A stretch of DNA of 64,000 nucleotides from Amyelois transitella. Taxonomy: Eukaryota; Arthropoda; Insecta; Lepidoptera; Pyralidae. The translations under genes were made by a program, and so were the position numbers. The notes under the pieces were generated by a model. It was not told the DNA's origin. It saw nothing but the letters and a program-made list of their open reading frames with translations, and ran no database searches. Below are positions 13,260 through 24,118 of the stretch, in pieces. Numbering within the stretch: the stretch's first letter is position 1; each line of letters opens with the position of its first letter. The stretch lies in NCBI RefSeq assembly GCF_032362555.1, contig NC_083509.1:5727001-5791000 (forward strand), written 5' to 3'.

Positions 13260-13560
13260 GTAAATCGGTTCAGTACTTTCGGAGATAATCGTGATCATAC
13301 ATATAGACGGACAGATAGACAGACAGACAAGAAATAAAAAAAAAATGATTATTTCTGCTTCCTATTATTCATTCTATGTGTCCCTCTATCCATTTCAGTC
13401 AAAAATACTAAATCTACAGAAAAAATATTTTTACTGTTTTGTTATATGTATAGATAAATGTTTCACATTAAAGTCATGTTCTATCTATATCCATTGCGGG
13501 TTAGACATAGCTAACAGTCTTGAAAAGATTGAAAGGTCATATTCAGCTATATGGCTTAAT
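13260..13560 (+). repeat. Mixed repeat remnants (Helitron-like and repeat A)
   Basis: Positions 13260-13330 hold 'taaatcggttcagtactttc' and a GACAGATAGACAGACAG run typical of lepidopteran Helitron-like elements. Positions 13480-13560 hold a truncated repeat A core ('tatccattgcgggttagac'). Open frames through this stretch are repeat-derived. Confidence 0.5.
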
Positions 13561-14634
13561 TATACCTATATGTATCCTATTCTTGGATCTTCAAGGGTAG
13601 TGTTACGTTTAATTTACAAGTGGGTAGTAAGGTGGGCATAAAAGATCAACAACTCCGAGAATATCTAATCTTGGAAACTAAGATAACACAGGATAGACTT
13701 TTGTCTCCCTTGACAGGATGTGAGACGGTAATAACAACTGAAGCTAATTATAGCGTTATATAGAGATATGAAGCTTAATTTGTATAGTTACATGATAGTA
13801 GTGCGTTTATTTCTGCTGTTTAACAAAAGCAACAACTACTCACTCGAAATTTTTCAATAGGGGTTTTGCTGACTTCGTAAATCCTTGCACTGCACGTTTT
13901 AAATAGTTACATTCTATGTTATAGCCCACCCCGAGCTTTCAATCCAAGACCCTCAGACGACAATTTCGTAAAGTCTTTGTCGTATATTTTATTTATTTAT
14001 ATATTTCCGTACACTAGGAAAAAATATTTACTAGAACTTATACCAAAGAAAAACTTTGTACAAGGGTACTTATTAACGAATTGAATTATGAGGTAATTTT
14101 TACAGTAGCTTTGAAGCGACGGAATAAAAATAAACAGCTAATTAAGACTAGCTTTAGCGCTTTATTTGTAATCTAAAAGTAGGGATGATTAGAACTTTTA
14201 ATATTCTCTACATTTTATGTCTTCGTAGTTATGCGATAAGTATAAGTTACTTACGAGGACGTGGTATTCGGTTTATACTTTTCGTGGTCGTATCACTCTC
14301 GTCAAGATCTACAACTGAAATGGATATTTTAGATGTTTTGCGTCACGTGCATTAAACCGACACAGCAACAGTTGCCGATTTCTGATCCCATTGAGCCCTA
14401 ACGCGCCAATTTTCCGTTCCCGAACCGATACCTTGCGATCACGACGTTACGTTTTACGGAAATGGATGAGAATATAAACGATATTGTACGTATTTCGCTG
14501 AAATCCACAATGTTTGCAAAAAGAACTTTAAGAAGGGTTTATATATGCAATAAGTTTTTAAAAAATGTAAGGTTTTTAGTAAATAAATAATTTGCCATGC
14601 AAGATTGGTCATTTCATCAAGTTTACGAATTGTC
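13561..14634. other. Non-coding spacer
   Basis: AT-rich with no gene recognised. The stretch 14250-14460 is richer in GC ('gaacggataccttgcg'-like sequence) and might be regulatory, but nothing specific supports that. Confidence 0.3.
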
Positions 14635-15267
14635 AGTATGAAGGAGTTATAGAAAACACGAAGAAAAAGATAAGTAAGGTACGAGTAGTTGAGTTTATAT
14701 TATCTATTATTGTGTAAAAATACGTTTCTATATAAAATATAAAATGATGTCGGCAAAACTTTATTATTTTCTTATTTTTTACTTTATTTTTCACGTGCCC
14801 AATCTAACGTAGATAATTTTTTTTTGTTTCGATTTGATAATAAAATACCTACTATCTCAACAAAATAACTAACTATATTGAAATAAATTGCAAATGCATT
14901 TTTTAACTTACCAGGAGCAATTTGTGACTTACAAATCAATATTAATTCATAGTGCTATTGAAATGCGTAATGCATACCAAACAAGTTGTTAGAAGTGGGT
15001 TACTGCACGTAGCTCGGTGCATCTCGAGTAGGTCTCTCGATCTCAGGCTTTTGCCTCAAGGAATCGATTATCTGTAGACGTCTCGAATTCCACAGATATC
15101 GGCTGCATCACGATTCACTATGACGAGTATTAATGTCTTTACAGCTAGCAAGAAACTAGCTAAATTTAGTATTGATTGTTTGAAATTATTATTTGATAGG
15201 AAAAAAGCGGAAGGGTAATTTTTAATGAGATGAGATGACAAATGACAGAAAAAATATATAAATACGA

Positions 15268-15355
15268 AAGGAAACTGTGTTTGTAAACTCTTCCTAGTTA
15301 AACTACTGAACCGATCTTCATGAAAAAAGCGAATGTTATGTGGAGCATGAAAAAG
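15268..15355 (+). mobile_element. Truncated Helitron 5' part
   Basis: It contains 'actactgaaccgatcttc' and the flanking wording seen in the complete Helitron at 17854-18058. It breaks off exactly where the double hairpin at 15356 begins. Confidence 0.5.
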
Positions 15356-15466
15356 GAGTAGGACAAGTACGTACAGGGAGTACCCTGTACGTACTTGTCC
15401 TACTCGCTCACCCGCGGGTCTGCCCGCTTGAAATACATTTCAAGCGGGCAGAGCCGCGGGTGAGCG
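15356..15466. repeat. Back-to-back double hairpin
   Basis: Hairpin 1 has perfect 23-bp arms at 15356-15378 and 15383-15405, with a 4-nt loop. Hairpin 2 has 30-bp arms at 15405-15434 and 15437-15466, with a 2-nt loop and one mismatch. The two share base 15405, so they abut without spacer. Hairpin 2 is strikingly GC-rich ('cacccgcggg', 'tgcccgcttg') for this AT-rich region. No TIR-transposon hallmarks or target duplication are evident. Confidence 0.92.
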
Positions 15467-15759
15467 ATAGTATACTATTATGCTGTACCCCGCATTAAAA
15501 AGTTCAGCTTTGTATTTTTCTATCGTCAAAGTAGATTGTAAAAATGAAGGAATAATAGAAAAAAGGAGAAAGGGATAAAAAAGGTAGTTGAGTTTTGTTA
15601 TTCTTGTGTAAAAATACATTTCGACATTATTTATTATTTTCTTATTTTTCACGTGCCCAATCTAGCGTGGCTGATTGTTTTTTTGTTTCGGTTCCCCCGT
15701 GTGGTTCCCGGGCACCAAAAGAAAAAATAGGAAGATGTATAAAAATTTGTTCTCACATT

Positions 15760-15860
15760 AACATCCTTCTGGAGTTTGTGCCGGTTACATCCTCACCTCT
15801 CTGATTGAAGGAGCCCGAGGTGCGCCTAAAACCACGATCCTGGTACGAGTAAGTACCTAA
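15760..15860 (+). repeat. Unnamed dispersed repeat fragment, also at 33030-33150
   Basis: 'cacctctctgattgaagga', 'gcccgaggtgcgcc' and 'cgatcctggtacg' match, in reverse complement, the block at 33085-33150 ('gatcctggtgcacctcgg', 'ggctcctcgccagagagg'). I do not recognise the family. Confidence 0.45.
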
Positions 15861-17853
15861 GTCAGCGACATCCGTCTGATTTACATAATTTTTACCGAAT
15901 AACCTAACCCATATTGCTACTTTAGTGGGTTGCCTGTTAATAAATGAAACTTTAATATTTTTCGTTGCTACATACTGAATCAATTACCTACCAAGGAACG
16001 TACCTTTGAGATCAAATTTAAGAACATATACATTATCTATCGTAATCTTTGTATCAAATCTTAAAACCGCTTGGTATTGTTGTCTTTTGTTCGGGTTCGC
16101 ATTCGTTTTCCATCGCACACCATTATTCACATTAAGTGGACAGATCTCGGGTCAGATCCAGGCACAAGAAAAGCACAAAAAGTGCCCGCTTTATCCGAGC
16201 ATGATAAATCTACTTCAAATCCGAGAATAGCGTCTTTTATGAAGGAAATTGAAATAAACCGACCGTGCGGATAACGGCTAAGTAAGAAGATCGGGATCCT
16301 TTTAGAATATATTGGTGAATCATTTTCATTCATCAACATCCTGTAAAGAGTTGTACGGCCAAATTGTTGTACAAGTACTACTCCACGATATTTTTCGTTT
16401 CCTTCACCTTTTTAATGAATATTTTTTGATAAATTATATTTAAATTAATAAAGGAAAAATAGTTATTAGACTTGCTAAATAATTATACGAAATGTATCTA
16501 TTTGTAAAGTCGCTTAGTGTTCATAGCAGATGTTAGTGTAAATAGCAGAGAAATCTGACTCCTGTTCTTACAAATTCAAACCTTGCAGGTTTAGAATTGA
16601 TAACTTTACTAAAAACTTTACTAAATCTGCACGTGCTGCACTGCAATGCACAGATGAATAAAATAATGACTTATTTTAGAGATTTCACATAAAAAATAAT
16701 CACAAATATCTGCCGGTCTGTTCGTATCCTATCTGTAGCACTCGCAGCCCAGCTCTCCTACTCCATAGACACTCGTAGCGGTTCTACGGAAAAATAAATT
16801 GACACTGTCCACATCACAACAGAAAGCTCTATCTAATTTTCGCTCCCTATACAACAGATTGTTCAAAAGATACATCCTATTTTTAGTGGTGGAACAGAAA
16901 TCGAGCGTGAAATGGTTACCACAGGGCGCGGTTGTCTCGCGAACAAACGAAATAGCAGCCGCTCTCCGCCGGGGCGTTTGGCGGAAAATTGGCTAGCGCA
17001 GACCCGTCACTATCGGCGCAAACTCGATAGTAAAACGATAGTCGCTTTATTTCTGTCTTTTACAGCCATGGTTATTTAGGACATATTCACCGTAATTATT
17101 ATAATATAGGTAACTAATTATCCGTGGCAGTAGCGGTAATTTCACTTCTTAAATGAAAATTAAAATCGAATTCTTTTTCTCCCAATGGTAGTAATCCCCC
17201 CATGTATGTAAGTACCTAATCGTCGAGCTTGTGATACGTGAGGGTCGCGTAGTTATTTTGTTTAAAAATAATTTCCAGTTATATAGCAATTTTAATAATA
17301 ATTATAGAAGTTTGGTCATGGGATCTGGATTTCATATAGGTAATGCTAATAAATAACGTATTGGTAAATTTGACATTCATAAAGCGAGATGGAGCGACGG
17401 TATTATTATAAAACCTATCGTGACAGAATATACATATCTATATGAGATTCCAGAATCAATCCTAGACGTATCAAAAGTAAATGCCAATGTGCCATAAAAT
17501 GTCGGCAGTTATGATTTTCATCACAATGGACAGACGCCGCGGAAAATTTCGTTTTCATTTTATGGGATAACACTTATATTTAAGCGCTAAATAATATTGG
17601 ACCTTTCATATCCGGAGAATTACAGCTTGAAATACCTAGATTTAAAAGTAGGTACTTATGTAAGAAATCTAGAATTTTCTTACAAACATTATGAATTCTA
17701 TCGAACTGAACACTTTATAGCAAATTGCAATTTAAATATTTAAGTTTTTTTTTTCACCTTTTTTAGCCGCAGTACCTGGTCTAAATGAGGTTCGTTGGAG
17801 ATGTGAAGGGGCCAGTGTATCGCTATGGCATGTGGCGCTAAGAGTATCCACAA
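15861..17853. other. Non-coding spacer
   Basis: No gene recognised. GC-richer islands occur at about 16110-16270 and 16900-17040. The second contains 'gccgctctccgccggggcg' and might be a regulatory element or the 5' region of the coiled-coil gene beginning at 18278. I cannot show an exon there. Confidence 0.35.
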
Positions 17854-18058
17854 TCCTACTACTATTATAAAGGCGAAAGTTTGTATGGATGTATGGATGT
17901 TTGTTACTCTTTCACGCAAAAACTACTGAACCGATTACCATGAAATTTGGTATGTAGGTAGCTGAAGACCCAGAATAACACATAGGCTACTTTTTATCCC
18001 AGAGTTCCCGCGGGATTGATAGGGTTTCCATGCGGACGAAGTCGCGGGCGGCCTCTAG
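17854..18058 (+). mobile_element. Non-autonomous Helitron, complete (205 bp)
   Basis: It begins TCCTACTACTATTATAAAG, ends GCGGGCGGCCTCTAG, and sits exactly between a host A (17853) and T (18059), the Helitron insertion rule. There is no target-site duplication. The interior has 'actactgaaccgattacc' and 'ggacgaagtcgcgggcgg', widespread in Lepidoptera. It lies just upstream of the first coding exon of the coiled-coil gene. Confidence 0.85.
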
Positions 18059-18277
18059 TAACTTATAAATTACTTATGTCAATAATGTGGCGTCTCAAAA
18101 TTGCAAAATTGTCATTATATGTTTTTTGACATATTTTTAAATCATATTTGTAGGGTTTCGTATTTCGTATTGAATATTTTATAACCATTTTCATCATTTT
18201 GAATTGTCCAAACTAAATAACAACTGGTGTAAAAACTTGTTCCTATTTCAGTGAAGCAGACGCATTTACCTACTGAT

Positions 18278-19607
18278 ATGAACAATACTTGGAATGATTT
18301 TCCCAATGAAACAAACTCTAGTGTAGACTCATCTGGAATGAAAAGCGCGCTCTCTGCTATTGTAAAAGAGCTACAAAGGTATTTAGTAGTTTAAACCATC
18401 ATTATCTTTAATTCAACCACAACAAACGATTGTAGGTACCTAAGTATGTATGTTCTATGCTTGTTTTTTTATTTTAAGCTTTTCCACATCTCAGGACATC
18501 GAAATATTTGGCGCCCCTCGCGAGGTTAAAAGTGATGAGATATTCGAAAAATTAAATATGGTAAAGTCAAAATTATCATCAAAGAACAAGAAAATGAAAA
18601 AGCTTAGAAAAAAATTCAAAACAGCTTATTGTGAGTATATAAATACACATCATTCATTGTTGCAATGGAGTTAAGTTTAGGAACATACCACAAGCCTTTG
18701 CCCCGCTTTGGGATACGGATACGTTAGGACACAATATAAAAAAAAACCTTCCCATCACAGTATAACAAACTCATTTTAGCCAATCCCCATGATTTGAAAT
18801 AGCAAAAATAACATAGATAGGTATATCTTCGATGTAGATATGATAAAGAATTGAAGTAAACAACTTATAAGAAAAAAGTTGTGATAAATTGTTATGTAGG
18901 TATCTAGAGAGACCTAGCCTAAGAGCCTAATACGTGTTTCAGTTGTTGCTAGATCAGTTATGTCGGCTAAAGAAGATGAAAATGCATACTTGTTGAAATA
19001 CATAAAACAATACAGAGATCAGTGTGAATGTCTTCTCCAAAAAAATAGGGTCAGTTCCAGAGTTATTGAAGACCTAAAGTCTGAAAGCCAAATCATCAAA
19101 GACGAAATGGAATCCCTAATGTTTTTATTAAATGCGGGATATAATGAGCTACAGAAAATGCGTAATATGCCTTTAGAAAACATATCAGCAATCGAAAAAT
19201 TAAAAGCGATAATGATTAGCTGCGGACAATACTATTCAGAATTCTTTAATGAACATGAAATAAGACTACAGCTTGAACAGAAAAATAGATATCTCGCATC
19301 CAAAATAACTTCATTAACAAATAGCATGAAAGCAATGTCTGCAGAACTCAATACTTTGAAGAAACAAGAAAATAACGGAACCCCACTTCTGAACGTACAA
19401 AAGGCTAAATATTGTAGCTCATTTGACACTTGCGGTAATGAAACAAGTAGTAAGTCATCATCCGATGATAGAAAACCTAAAAAACCTTTGAATTTGGATT
19501 TCAGTTCGCATTTGACAACAGTTAAAAGATTACTTGATGATCAAGATGATATGTTAAGATCTCTTAAGAAAATATCAGAAGAGCTTACTATTCACCAACA
19601 TTATTAG
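18278..19607 (+). CDS. Unrecognised coiled-coil protein, three coding exons
   Basis: Exons are 18278-18378, 18479-18630 and 18943-19607. Each junction has AG/GT signals, the phases match, and the total is 918 nt, encoding 305 aa. The first exon opens at an acceptor (TTTCAG, ending 18251). The frame is already open between 18252 and the ATG at 18278, so an upstream coding exon cannot be excluded. The N-terminus is polar and Ser/Asn-rich. Lysine-rich helix (KNKKMKKLRKKFK) then leads into a long Glu/Lys/Gln-rich helical stretch (about residues 90-240) with leucine spacing of coiled-coil type, then a Ser/Lys-rich linker (SSKSSSDDRKPKK) and a final short helix. There is no signal peptide or membrane segment. 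AATAAA follows at 19610. I do not recognise a family. The composition suggests a structural, cytoskeletal or centrosomal protein, but that is inference. Confidence 0.8.
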
Positions 19608-19653
19608 AATAAACAATAAGTTTAACATCACGTGAAACATTTTTTATTTATGA

Positions 19654-20988
19654 CTAGCTTTCCGCCCGCGGCTTCGCCCACGTGTAATTCGGTTATATAT
19701 ACCTAGCGTTTTTTAATGATCTCGACAGGGCTTTTTCTTCCACAGGCTGAAATCTTGTTACAACTGGAATTAAATATATGTAGCCTGTGTTACTCAGGGA
19801 TGATGTAGCCTCGTGATAGTTAATAGAAAATAAAATTCGGGTGTTTTATTTATGCATACCGATTACGCCGAGATTTATGGACCGATTTACGTGATTCTTT
19901 TTTTGTTCGGTAGAGTATACTTTCAAGTTGGTCCCGTTGTTACCTAGTCAGGATCTAATGATGGTATTCCAGGGAAATCAAGGGCAAACGTTTTTGACAA
20001 TTTCATAGATCTGTTTAAGTATTTGCGTCTGATAGTCATCATCCCATGTGAATGAGCTGATGATGGAAGGTACAACTCCTCAACGGTTAGGAGTTGAAAG
20101 AAAATTCTTACGAAGTTATACGTACATGTGAGGCTATTAGGTTGACCTGATAATAAAAAGTAAATCTCATTAACGTTAAGAATTTAGGTGAAAATGGATG
20201 CGGACAAATTTCGTCTCTTCACTTGTTTCCTTTTAGCTGTTTGTATGGGTAGTGTTAACACAAAATAGGGATTTAAAGGCGTGATGTTATTAATGTTATG
20301 CATGTATGTACATAATTATGTATGTTATTATGTATGTTAAAGAGACGACTGAAAGTTGTCATACAAAGTCTTTTTTTTAAGGATGGGAAATCATCAAATG
20401 ACCTCTCCCGCTCTGGGTGGAACGGAAGGGAGTGTCAGACTTTTACTGACTAAAACCCACCTCGTTCCTTCAGTTGCCCTTTGCGTTCCGGGGCCACGGT
20501 ATCTCGTTAGAACTTTCCCGCAGCCCCGGCTCAGTTTATCCCGTTTCCCCCCCTTGGGGGTTGACATTTCAAAAATCCCTTCTTAGTGCTTACTTATGTT
20601 ACTAAAGGAACCTCTGTTCAAAATCTCAGACTCCTATACTGAGCGGTTTCGGCTGTGCGTTAATAAATCAGTCACCCAATCGAACCCCCTAAATCACGAT
20701 TGGAGGGTAGTTTGAAAAAACTTATAATGTCAAACATATTTACTTGCCTATGTACATGTTCATGCCAAGTTTCAAGTTTATAAACCCAAGGAATAAGATT
20801 TTTCATAGAAACGTTTTTACCCCTTTTCCCCCCTTGGGGGTTGAATTTCCAAAAATCCTTTCTTAGTGCTCCCCTACATATCCCAAGGAACCTACATTCC
20901 AAATTTCAGCTGTCTACGACCAGTAGTTTCGACTGTGCGTTGCCTGTCAGTCAGTCACTCAGTAACGGAAGAGTTTTATATATATAGA
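19654..20988 (-). mobile_element. Non-autonomous Helitron, 1335 bp
   Basis: Read on the minus strand it begins TCTATATATATAAAACTC (20988 inwards) and ends GGCGGAAAGCTAG (19654). The flanks are host A at one end and T at the other, as Helitrons require. It carries two tandem internal units (about 20540-20670 and 20820-20960), each with 'cccccttgggggttga', 'aatccttt/ccttcttagtg' and 'gtttcg(a/g)ctgtgcgtt'. No Rep/helicase is readable. The same interior unit reappears, decayed, at 35350-35540. It lies between the coiled-coil gene and RpiA. Confidence 0.82.
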
Positions 20989-21014
20989 TTTTGTAATCTA
21001 TTAATATGTAATAA

Positions 21015-21140
21015 GTAGTTATTATTATATGTATTTATTATACTTACCTAATAGAGTAGGTATCTTTGAGTTAATATCTCGTAAAACAAGTCTCAATAAC
21101 TTAGAGCCGACTCTACTCTGTGTTATTTGTAAACGGGACA

Positions 21141-21187
<47 letters not shown>
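21015..21187 (+). repeat. SINE 3' fragment followed by (TA)n microsatellite
   Basis: Positions 21015-21145 match the 3' body of the SINE at 8207-8455 ('gagttaatatctcgtaa', 'ctgtgttatttgtaaacggg') but lack the tRNA head. From about 21145 to 21187 runs an uninterrupted TA dinucleotide tract of about 21 units, probably grown from the SINE tail. GC-rich sequence begins immediately after (21188-21300). Confidence 0.8.
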
Positions 21188-21188
<1 letters not shown>

Positions 21189-22009
21189 CGCGGCCGAGGC
21201 GAGCGATGCGCTTCTGCCAGCGCATGCATAGCCTATACAAATTCATTCGCCGTGCCGCCTGCGCCCCGCTCCCTCAATCGCCTAGTATTACTCACTGAAA
21301 CGCAGGTCTGACACTGTGAATAGCGCCCTACCCAACGATTTTTCGCATGTTTTTCACGATAGTGTAGATTTGTGATAATGTTTGTTTAGTTTTCTATTGA
21401 TTTATTTAGTAATTAGTTAATAATATACATGAAAATACCTATCAGCTATTTCATACAAAAATGAAAATGTCAAATTGTATAAAAAAAAATATTTTTTGCG
21501 ATTATATGTATGAATGTAACGTAAGGAAACAGTAAGAATAAGACTTTCCATCATTAAGCTCTACAGCTGAAAGTGGCCTTTAGTCTTTTCAAGACTGTGG
21601 GCTCTGTCTTCCGCACAAGGGATAAAGACGTGACTATAGGATGGACTGGAAGCTAGTACTTCCATGGCTTATATGTCATGCCTAGTGTCAATGTCGATGC
21701 GTGTATTTAGTCCTGTCACTCACACAGCTAATCAATTACATAGAACGTTATCAATGGATACAGTACAATACAAGCACATTATCTAGCCAGTTTAGAATGA
21801 AACCATGACCATGTGCGTGTAATATGGTCTTCGCTTTTTCGTACGGATTCATAAGGAGGTACCCCTAGATAATTTTAACGTAGAGAAAAACCATCAAATT
21901 ATGTTTAGCCTATACTACATACCTTAGATGGAATATTGGTATATCTCTATTTATAGATTCTATTAATAGGTAAAATAATTCAACCACCTAAAGTGCCAAT
22001 AACATTTGC
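21188..22009. other. Spacer upstream of RpiA with an inverted repeat A copy
   Basis: 21188-21300 is GC-rich ('cgcggccgaggcgagcgatg') and might be a promoter or regulatory island. 21538-21645 is a minus-oriented partial repeat A ('tagtcttttcaagactgtgg', 'aagggataaagacgtga'). The rest up to the RpiA start is AT-rich. I see no TATA box in a convincing position. Confidence 0.45.
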
Positions 22010-22798
22010 ATGTGGATCAAAGTAGTTGCCAAGAAAACACTGCTATTCTACTTCGGTTTAAATAAAAGTTGCTTTAGACGTTTACATTCAGAAATGTCTC
22101 TGGAACAAGCGAAACAAGTAGCCGCTTACCGGGCGGTGGACACCTATGTAACAAATGGTTGCGTTTTTGGTGTTGGGAGTGGATCGACAGTGGTTTACGC
22201 AGTACAGCGCTTAGCCGAACGTGTTGAAACTGAAAATTTAAAGGTGACCTGTGTACCTACGTCATTTCAAGCAAAACAACTTATTTTAAAACATAACTTC
22301 ACTTTGGGTGAACTGGACACAAATCCGATTATTGATATTACGATTGATGGTGCAGATGAAGTAGACTCAAAAATGACATTGATAAAAGGTGGCGGTGGAT
22401 GTTTATTGCAAGAAAAAATTGTTGCTTCATGCTCAAAAAAACTCATTGTCATAGCTGACTACACCAAAGATTCCCTAAAGCTGGGTGATAGATATAAAAA
22501 GGGTATTCCTATTGAAGTGATTCCCATGGCTTACATTCCAATCAAGGCCAAAATTGTATCAATGTTTGGTGGGGAAGCAAAATTGAGAAATGCTGTAGCA
22601 AAAGCAGGACCTGTTGTAACTGACAATGGAAACTTTATTCTAGACTGGTTGTTCACAAATCAAGATTTGGATTGGCAGAAAGTAAATTCTGCTATTAAAA
22701 TGATACCGGGAGTGGTGGAAATTGGGCTGTTTGTAAACATGTGTGAAAAAGCGTATTTCGGGCAGCCTGAAGGAAATGTTATAGAAAGATCTGCATAA
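22010..22798 (+). CDS. Rpi: Ribose-5-phosphate isomerase (RpiA type)
   Basis: RpiA interconverts ribose 5-phosphate and ribulose 5-phosphate in the non-oxidative pentose phosphate pathway. The 262-aa product is full length and intronless. Family marks: GVGSGST (54-60, phosphate loop), DGADE (113-117) and KGGGG (126-130). Asp113, Asp116, Lys126 and Glu135 align by spacing with the catalytic Asp81, Asp84, Lys94 and Glu103 of the E. coli enzyme. The first 28 residues ([20 protein letters not shown]...) are basic, hydrophobic and acid-free until Glu28, and precede a second Met29 (MSLEQAK) where most RpiA proteins begin. A mitochondrial leader, or an alternative start at 22094, is therefore possible. 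AATAAA occurs at 22799 and 22864. Identification is firm; which start is used is open. Confidence 0.96.
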   Translation: MWIKVVAKKTLLFYFGLNKSCFRRLHSEMSLEQAKQVAAYRAVDTYVTNGCVFGVGSGSTVVYAVQRLAERVETENLKVTCVPTSFQAKQLILKHNFTLGELDTNPIIDITIDGADEVDSKMTLIKGGGGCLLQEKIVASCSKKLIVIADYTKDSLKLGDRYKKGIPIEVIPMAYIPIKAKIVSMFGGEAKLRNAVAKAGPVVTDNGNFILDWLFTNQDLDWQKVNSAIKMIPGVVEIGLFVNMCEKAYFGQPEGNVIERSA

Positions 22799-22804
22799 AA
22801 TAAA

Positions 22805-24118
22805 ACAGGGAATCTTATATATTGTTACTGCTAAGAATAAGGATATTTTTTTATGCTTTTTATAATAAAGTATATTTCTTTATGATTTTTTTTTATTTTG
22901 TCATTGACTTTCTATGCATAAAATTAAATTGAATATTTAATTGAAAAAATAAATTAAACAGCTGCAATGTGCCATAAATTTATTAGCTTACATATATTTT
23001 AGATTAGATCTAAACATTTTGCATAACAAAATATAGAACTATATAGTTAACACTCCATTTGTTTTTATAAAATTGTTTCATTATAAAATTGATATGAAAT
23101 CAGTATAACCTATATGCCTTGATTATATTATCAATCAAGTATTTTGTAAGATAGTTTGTGGAAATGATGAATGAAACTGAAAATAATTGCAATCTTGAAA
23201 AGTCAATAAGTTTATTTTACTACCTTGAAATAGATTGCTTTGTCTATATTATGTTAAAGGGCATTCCAATTACAGTAATAGTAGTCATTAATTATATATC
23301 TATAATTTATCTGGACCTGCTTTCTTTGATCAATATATTGGTATATATTGACAAAAGCATATTTGGAACTATTTGTTATTCCACTTCCTCATCTGATAAC
23401 TTCGATTTGAAAATGAACTAGGTATATTACTCACCAACTTCATAAATTAAGATCATATGACAAATGGAAAATGCATAGATTATGTTTTTCTTTTGAGGTT
23501 TTATCATGACTACTATTTGCTATTTGTACCCAGTATGCTGGGGTCTTCGAATGGGGGATTTTCTATAGAATATTTGGTCCAGCATACTTTTTTATTATAT
23601 GTATATGTCAATGTTATGCTCAAGTATGCATGTAAACAGGGTATGCTTAACAATAAGCTAAAGTTAACATAAAATGGTAGGTGCAAATTATGGAATGTAG
23701 TTCTTTGGTAATATTTGTGTCATTAGTGAATATATATATACAAGAAAAAAAATATTGAACACAATAACACTATGCTACAGAAGGCCTTATATCTTAGACA
23801 CCTAGTAAATGACAATATTTTTAAATAGGCGGGATAAAACAAATACCTTGTTGTACTGTATGTTTGGATTGAATACATAGAAATAGGAATAAAATTTATC
23901 TTATATTATTCCCATGTCAATGAGTCAACAACACCAATCAGTATCACGATTCTTTTAAGTACACAGATAGAGTGGTACATTCAACATATTCACATTCAAA
24001 GAAAATAAATTATCTCAGATTCTGTAAAAAAAATTGCAATAAGCACTAATATTTTACATAACTCACAATTCAAAAACTGAACAGACCACTTCTGGTTGAC
24101 GGTTAAAATAAATTTATT
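22805..24118. other. Intergenic spacer between convergent RpiA and centrin genes
   Basis: Strongly AT-rich, with no supported gene. It should include the 3' ends of both flanking genes. The open frames at 23158 and 23457 are AT-driven (Ile/Tyr/Asn rich) and have no homology that I recognise. A 10-bp inverted pair, AGTATGCTGG/CCAGCATACT, brackets about 23531-23588. Confidence 0.5.

Larger units (their letters stand above)
14635..15690 (+). repeat. Local direct repeat pair (14635-14830 and 15535-15690)
   Basis: The two segments share order and sequence: 'aaggagttatagaaaacacg'-like starts, 'gtagttgagttt', 'ttgtgtaaaaatac', 'tttattattttcttattttt' and 'cacgtgcccaatcta'. They are about 900 bp apart and diverged by small indels. 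The second continues into a repeat A tail in inverse orientation (15691-15717). They are either two copies of an unnamed dispersed element or a tandem duplication with material between. Confidence 0.6.

Noticed and set aside
13291..13641. 116-codon frame
   Set aside because: It runs through Helitron-like and repeat A remnants and is Ile/Tyr/Lys biased.
15356..15466. Rho-independent terminator or CRISPR-like repeat
   Set aside because: The genome is eukaryotic, there is no adjoining gene, no spacer pattern and no T-tract context. It is a double palindrome only.
16006..16339. Overlapping frames on both strands
   Set aside because: They overlap one another in several frames, which suggests a stop-poor stretch and not coding sequence. 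No family recognised.
23158..23672. Two frames after RpiA
   Set aside because: Strong AT bias, no splice or domain signals, located in the shared 3' space of two convergent genes.
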